A DNA stretch of 64,000 nt, from the NCBI RefSeq assembly GCF_036860675.1, contig NZ_JAYKGK010000003.1, forward strand, positions 186,001 to 250,000. The letters are read 5' to 3'. The notes under the pieces are model-generated. The model ran no database searches and was not told the DNA's origin. It saw only the letters and a list, made by a program, of their open reading frames with translations. This DNA comes from Rosettibacter primus (GTDB lineage Bacteria > Bacteroidota > Ignavibacteria > Ignavibacteriales > Melioribacteraceae). Position numbers and translations under genes: made by a program. Positions 59,978 to 64,000 of the stretch are shown piece after piece (within the stretch, counting starts at the first letter, position 1; the number at the start of each line of letters is the position of its first letter).

Positions 59978-62599
59978 ATGCAGCCAAGAAGTCATTCTGA
60001 TATCCCAAAAGCTTATAATCCAAAAGATGTTGAAGACAAATGGTATAAATACTGGTATGACCATAATCTTTATCATTCAGAAGTTGATGAAACAAAAACA
60101 CCTTACACAATTGTAATTCCTCCGCCAAATATTACTGGTATTCTTCACATTGGACACATTCTTAATAATACACTTCAGGACATTTACATTCGTTACAAAA
60201 GAATGAAAGGATTTAATGCTTGCTGGGTTCCGGGGATTGACCATGCATCAATTGCAACAGAAGCCAAAGTAGTTGCAATGTTAAAAGAAAGAAATATTAC
60301 AAAAGATAAAATTTCGCGAGAAGAATTTCTGAGATATTGCTATGAATGGAAAGAAAAATATGGCGGAATAATTTTTCAACAATTAAGAAAGCTTGGCGTA
60401 AGCTGTGACTGGCAGCGTGAACGCTTTACAATGGATGACCATTACTATCGAAAAGTCATAGAAGCTTTTGTTAGACTTTATAAAGAAGGCTATATATATC
60501 GCGGCTACAGAATGGTAAATTGGGACCCGGCTTCCAAATCTGCAATTTCCGATGAAGAAGTTTTTTATAAAGAAATAAAAGGAAAACTCTATTACTTAAA
60601 ATATCCGGTAAAAGAATCAAATGAATTTATAATCGTTGCTACTACACGTCCCGAAACAATGCTCGGTGATACTGGAGTTGCTGTTAATCCTGCAGATGAA
60701 CGTTATAAACATTTAATTGGCAAAAAAATAATTCTTCCAATTGTTGGAAGAGAAATACCAATTTTTGCCGATGAATATGTTGACATGACTTTTGGAACAG
60801 GAGCAGTAAAAGTAACCCCTGCTCATGATGCTAACGACTACGATATGGGATTAAGACACAATCTTGAAATTATAAACATATTCAACGAAGATGCTACAAC
60901 AAATGGAAATGTTCCTACTGAATTTCAGGGATTGGACAGATATGATGCAAGAAAAAAGGTTATTGATAGATTTATAGAATCAGGATTACTTCATAAAGAA
61001 GAAGATTATATAACCAAAATTGGTTACTCTCAACGAGGCAACGTCCCTATCGAACCATATCTTTCAGAACAATGGTTCATGAGAATGAAAGAATTAGCTG
61101 AACCAGCATTAAGAGTTGTTCTTGAAGGGAAAATAAAATTTCATCCCGAACACTGGATTAAAACATATGAACACTGGATGACAAATATTAAAGATTGGTG
61201 TATCTCTCGTCAATTATGGTGGGGACATCGCATTCCTGTTTGGTATCATAAAGAAACCGGAGAAATTTATTGTGAAGTTAATCCTCCAGAAGATATTGAA
61301 AACTGGCGTCAGGATGATGATGTGCTTGATACATGGGCATCGAGCTGGCTATGGGCTCAAGATGTTTTTACAAATGAACGCGACCAGAAATATTATTATC
61401 CAACTGACCTGCTTGTTACCGCTCCAGATATAATTTTCTTCTGGGTTGCAAGAATGATTATTGCCGGTATGCATTTTATGAATGAGATTCCATTCAAAGA
61501 TGTTTATTTCACAAGTACTGTGCGCGATACTCAGGGAAGAAAAATGAGTAAATCTCTCGGCAATTCCCCTGACCCGCTCGACTTAATAAATGAATATGGT
61601 GCAGATGCTCTAAGATTTACAATGACATACATCTCTCCACTTGGTCAGGATGTTTATTTCAGCAACGAAATGGTAGAATTAGGAAGAAACTTTGCAAATA
61701 AAATCTGGAATGCCGGCAGATTTTTATTGATGAATGCTCAAAACATTAAAATAGATTTGTCCCTTAAAGATAAATATATTGATTTTACCGACAGATGGAT
61801 TTTTTCCCGCTTCCACAAAACAATTAAAGAATTTACAAACGCAATTGATAACTTCGAAGTCAATTCTGCTTCAAAAATTATTTATTCTTATGTGTGGAAT
61901 GACTTTTGCGATTGGTATGTAGAACTTTCAAAATTCAGATTATATCATGGCAGCGACGAAGAAAAATCTGCTGTTCTTACAAGAGCAATTTTATTATATG
62001 AAGAAATGTTGAAACTTGTTCATCCATTTATGCCTTTTATAACAGAAGAAATATGGCAGATGCTTGATGAAAGAAAAGATGGCGAAAGCATTTCAATAAC
62101 CTCTTTCCCTGAATTCAATGAAAAAATGATTGATGAAAAAGCAGAAAAAGAAATTGAATTCGTTCAAAATATTGTTACTGCAATTAGAAATATTCGTGGA
62201 GAGATGAATATTCCTCCTGCCAAACAAATTAATGTTTATCTTAAAACAGATAAAATTACTGAAGAACAAAGTAATTACATAAAATCACTCGTAAAAATTG
62301 AAAATTTGATAATTGATTCTCAAATTCACAAACCAAAGGCAAGCGCCTCAGCTGTAGTAAAAGAATGCGAAATTTACGTTCCTCTTGAAGGCTTAATTGA
62401 TATAAATGTTGAAAGACATCGAATTCAGAAAGAAATTGCAAGGCTAACTTCTTCGCTTGAATCTGTAAAGAAAAAATTATCCAACGAAAGTTTTATTACA
62501 AAAGCTCCAGCAGATATAATTGAAAGAGAAAAAAATAAATTAAATGACTGGCAAAAAGCTCTTGAAAAACTTCAGAATATACTATCAGATTTAAATTAA
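59978..62599 (+). CDS. valS: Valyl-tRNA synthetase
   Basis: Class I synthetase charging tRNA-Val. 873 residues with the HIGH motif (57-60) in PPPNITGILHIGH, the editing domain (TTRPETMLGDTGVAVNP), KMSKS in GRKMSKSLGNSPDPLD, anticodon-binding domain and a C-terminal coiled coil (IQKEIARLTSSLESVKKKL), as expected for ValS and unlike IleS. No T-box leader is seen upstream. Confidence 0.98.
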   Translation: MQPRSHSDIPKAYNPKDVEDKWYKYWYDHNLYHSEVDETKTPYTIVIPPPNITGILHIGHILNNTLQDIYIRYKRMKGFNACWVPGIDHASIATEAKVVAMLKERNITKDKISREEFLRYCYEWKEKYGGIIFQQLRKLGVSCDWQRERFTMDDHYYRKVIEAFVRLYKEGYIYRGYRMVNWDPASKSAISDEEVFYKEIKGKLYYLKYPVKESNEFIIVATTRPETMLGDTGVAVNPADERYKHLIGKKIILPIVGREIPIFADEYVDMTFGTGAVKVTPAHDANDYDMGLRHNLEIINIFNEDATTNGNVPTEFQGLDRYDARKKVIDRFIESGLLHKEEDYITKIGYSQRGNVPIEPYLSEQWFMRMKELAEPALRVVLEGKIKFHPEHWIKTYEHWMTNIKDWCISRQLWWGHRIPVWYHKETGEIYCEVNPPEDIENWRQDDDVLDTWASSWLWAQDVFTNERDQKYYYPTDLLVTAPDIIFFWVARMIIAGMHFMNEIPFKDVYFTSTVRDTQGRKMSKSLGNSPDPLDLINEYGADALRFTMTYISPLGQDVYFSNEMVELGRNFANKIWNAGRFLLMNAQNIKIDLSLKDKYIDFTDRWIFSRFHKTIKEFTNAIDNFEVNSASKIIYSYVWNDFCDWYVELSKFRLYHGSDEEKSAVLTRAILLYEEMLKLVHPFMPFITEEIWQMLDERKDGESISITSFPEFNEKMIDEKAEKEIEFVQNIVTAIRNIRGEMNIPPAKQINVYLKTDKITEEQSNYIKSLVKIENLIIDSQIHKPKASASAVVKECEIYVPLEGLIDINVERHRIQKEIARLTSSLESVKKKLSNESFITKAPADIIEREKNKLNDWQKALEKLQNILSDLN

Positions 62600-62638
62600 T
62601 CGAAGCTTTTTTTAATTTTTCAAAAAACTTTTTATAAA

Positions 62639-63619
62639 ATGTTTTTAGAAGAAGAGCCTTCTAAGCAGGATATAATTGAAGCTCATGAAAGAATAAAAAA
62701 CTACATTCACAAAACTCCTATTTTAACATCGAGTTCAATTAACTCTTTATTTGGCTGTAATCTTTTTTTCAAATGTGAAAACTTTCAAAAGATTGGGGCA
62801 TTCAAAATTAGAGGGGCAAGTAATGCTGTTCTCTCATTAAGCAATGAAGAAATTAAAAATGGTATTGCAACTCATTCTTCAGGGAATCATGCTGCAGCAA
62901 TAGCTTTATCGGCAAAAATTAGAAATGTCCCTGCTTATATTATAATGCCAAATAACGCATTAAATTCTAAAAAGAAAGCAGTTGAAAGTTACGGAGGAAA
63001 AATTATTTACTGTGAACCCAATCTTAAATCAAGAGAAGAGACTGTGAATGAGTTAATTAGAAAAAATAATGCTGTTCTAATTCACTCTTATGATAATTAC
63101 TCTGTAATAGCAGGACAGGCAACCTGTGCAAAAGAAATCTTTGAAGAGCTTTCTGATAAAATTAAAATTGACTATATAATTGCACCAGTTGGTGGCGGAG
63201 GATTATTGAGCGGAACCTCTTTAAGCACAAAATGTTTTTATCCTTATGCAAGAGTAATTGGAGCTGAACCAAAGGGAGCTGATGATGCTTTTCGTTCAAT
63301 ACGTGATAATGTAATTTATCCTTCAATTAATCCTCAAACAATTTGTGATGGTTTGCTTACTCAACTTTCTGAAAAAACTTTTTCTATCATCAAAAAAAAT
63401 GTTTATAAAATTTTAACTGCCGAAGAGGAATCAATTATTTATTGCACAAAACTAATCTGGGAAAGAATGAAAATAATTGTTGAACCATCAAGTGCTGTTG
63501 CTCTTGCAGTTGTATGGGAAAACAAAGAAGAATTTATCGACAAGAACATTGCAATTATAATTTCTGGCGGTAATATCGATTTGGAGAAATTTTCATTTAA
63601 TATAAAAGTTAAGACTTAA
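62639..63619 (+). CDS. PLP-dependent threonine/serine dehydratase or racemase family
   Basis: 326 residues of fold type II. PLP-Lys56 in GAFKIRGASNA, the phosphate loop SSGNHAAAIALSA, and GGGGLLSGTSL are visible. Length and lack of ACT domain match catabolic threonine dehydratase (TdcB) or serine racemase rather than biosynthetic IlvA. Substrate is not certain. Ends before a bidirectional terminator. Confidence 0.9.
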   Translation: MFLEEEPSKQDIIEAHERIKNYIHKTPILTSSSINSLFGCNLFFKCENFQKIGAFKIRGASNAVLSLSNEEIKNGIATHSSGNHAAAIALSAKIRNVPAYIIMPNNALNSKKKAVESYGGKIIYCEPNLKSREETVNELIRKNNAVLIHSYDNYSVIAGQATCAKEIFEELSDKIKIDYIIAPVGGGGLLSGTSLSTKCFYPYARVIGAEPKGADDAFRSIRDNVIYPSINPQTICDGLLTQLSEKTFSIIKKNVYKILTAEEESIIYCTKLIWERMKIIVEPSSAVALAVVWENKEEFIDKNIAIIISGGNIDLEKFSFNIKVKT

Positions 63620-63635
63620 TTCCAATTTCAAAAAA

Positions 63636-63669
63636 AAGCCTGACTGAAGAAATAATCTTCATCAGGCTT
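63636..63669. terminator. Bidirectional terminator before glnA end
   Basis: AAGCCTGA (63636-63643) and TGAAGA pair with TCTTCA and TCAGGCTT (63662-63669), with one bulged C and a loop of five. The minus strand continues into a T-run (complement of the A-run), and the plus strand into TAATTTTT, so it serves the convergent dehydratase and glnA genes. Confidence 0.88.
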
Positions 63670-63693
63670 CTAATTTTTGGCAATTACTTTTAA

Positions 63694-64000
63694 TTATACA
63701 TCAAAGTATTGCTCAAATTCGAATGGATGAGGACGAAGAGCCATCGGTTTAATTTCTTTTTCGATTTTATAATTAATCCACGCATTAATTACATCTTCGG
63801 TAAATACATCTCCTTTAAGTAAGTATTCATGGTCATCTGCAAGAGCTTTTAATGCAGCACTTAGAGATTCAGGAGTTGATGGAACATTCTTTAATTCTTC
63901 TGGTGACATATCATAAATATCTTTATCGAGTGGTTCACCGGGGTCAATTCTATTTATAATTCCATCAAGTCCAGCCATTAAAATTGCTGAAAAAGCAAGA
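63694..64000 (-). CDS. glnA: Glutamine synthetase type I, C-terminal part (cut by window edge)
   Basis: Open frame from the right edge to a stop at 63694. It reads AFSAILMAGLDGIINRIDPGEPLDKDIYD (in two parts), then MSPEELKNVPSTPESLSAALK, DHEYLLKGDVFTEDVINAWI and EIKPMALRPHPFEFEQYFDV, the C-terminal sequence of GlnA (glutamate + ammonia + ATP to glutamine). An internal ATG at 63978 is not the start; the main part lies outside the window. The adenylylation-site loop is not visible here. Confidence 0.95.
   Translation of the reverse strand, partial: LAFSAILMAGLDGIINRIDPGEPLDKDIYDMSPEELKNVPSTPESLSAALKALADDHEYLLKGDVFTEDVINAWINYKIEKEIKPMALRPHPFEFEQYFDV

Overview
The window is AT-rich, single-chromosome bacterial DNA with densely packed genes on both strands. 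Three features point to the Bacteroidota/Chlorobiota side, most likely an Ignavibacteria-type organism. A secreted protein ends in a type IX secretion sorting domain with an NYPNPFNPST motif (34108-34779). Promoter boxes of the TTG-N20-TAnnTTTG type occur, best seen before lgt. Lineage-typical families such as DUF4159/DUF4175, PCuAC and DPP-IV-like S9 peptidases are also present. This assignment is inferred from gene content, not from a search.

Layout. 1-1067: a secreted protein with a CPPFC tail, overlapping a truncated multi-pass membrane protein. 1201-6235 (minus): a coupled lon-like / pyk / AmmeMemoRadiSam operon. 6384-11556: lgt with its promoter, then a TolB-like beta-propeller gene split by an inserted cassette of about 3.3 kb. 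11592-14905: cold-shock gene with terminator, and an M16 peptidase pair. 14930-24583: DUF4175/DUF4159, RNA-modification enzymes (RsmF-like, RluA), a YgjV-GNAT fusion, alr and hypotheticals. 25021-29177: rnpB, recJ, yebC, ruvC, ruvA. 29301-30412: a field of REP-like palindromic repeats enclosing a GIY-YIG gene. 30522-33882: proBA and a rhomboid protease. 34108-36353: two proteins with the same single-heme module (one T9SS-exported, one predicted outer-membrane barrel) and an FMN-binding remnant. 36452-38494: a YyaL-type protein. 38555-43436: the threonine operon (aspartate kinase, asd, thrB, thrC) behind a Thr-rich leader ORF. 43440-48699 (minus): a SIR2-like protein and rsmG-mnmG-mnmE, with two parS-like sites. 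48884-56784: clpB, a Y-family polymerase, an ADP-forming acyl-CoA synthetase, a zinc ribbon, PCuAC and an aldo/keto reductase. 56830-64000: an S9 peptidase, an AlaX-like editing protein, a thioredoxin-like protein, valS, a PLP ammonia-lyase and the 3' end of glnA.

The most interesting region is the cassette at about 7921-11187. It encodes, all on the plus strand and nearly without gaps, an Xre/C-type controller with a palindromic operator, a beta-class DNA methyltransferase, a PD-(D/E)XK nuclease, a TIR-like (MTH538/ThsB-like) protein and a three-helix RipA-family-like membrane protein. It interrupts and partly deletes a beta-propeller gene. Its promoter is a textbook sigma-70 type (TTGACT-N17-TATACT), unlike the host-type promoter of lgt 1.7 kb upstream. 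I read it as a horizontally acquired defence cassette: restriction-modification coupled to a TIR-like plus membrane-protein pair. The second strongest signal is the Thr-rich leader ORF before the threonine operon. The third is the repeat field, whose hairpin stems differ between copies but stay paired.
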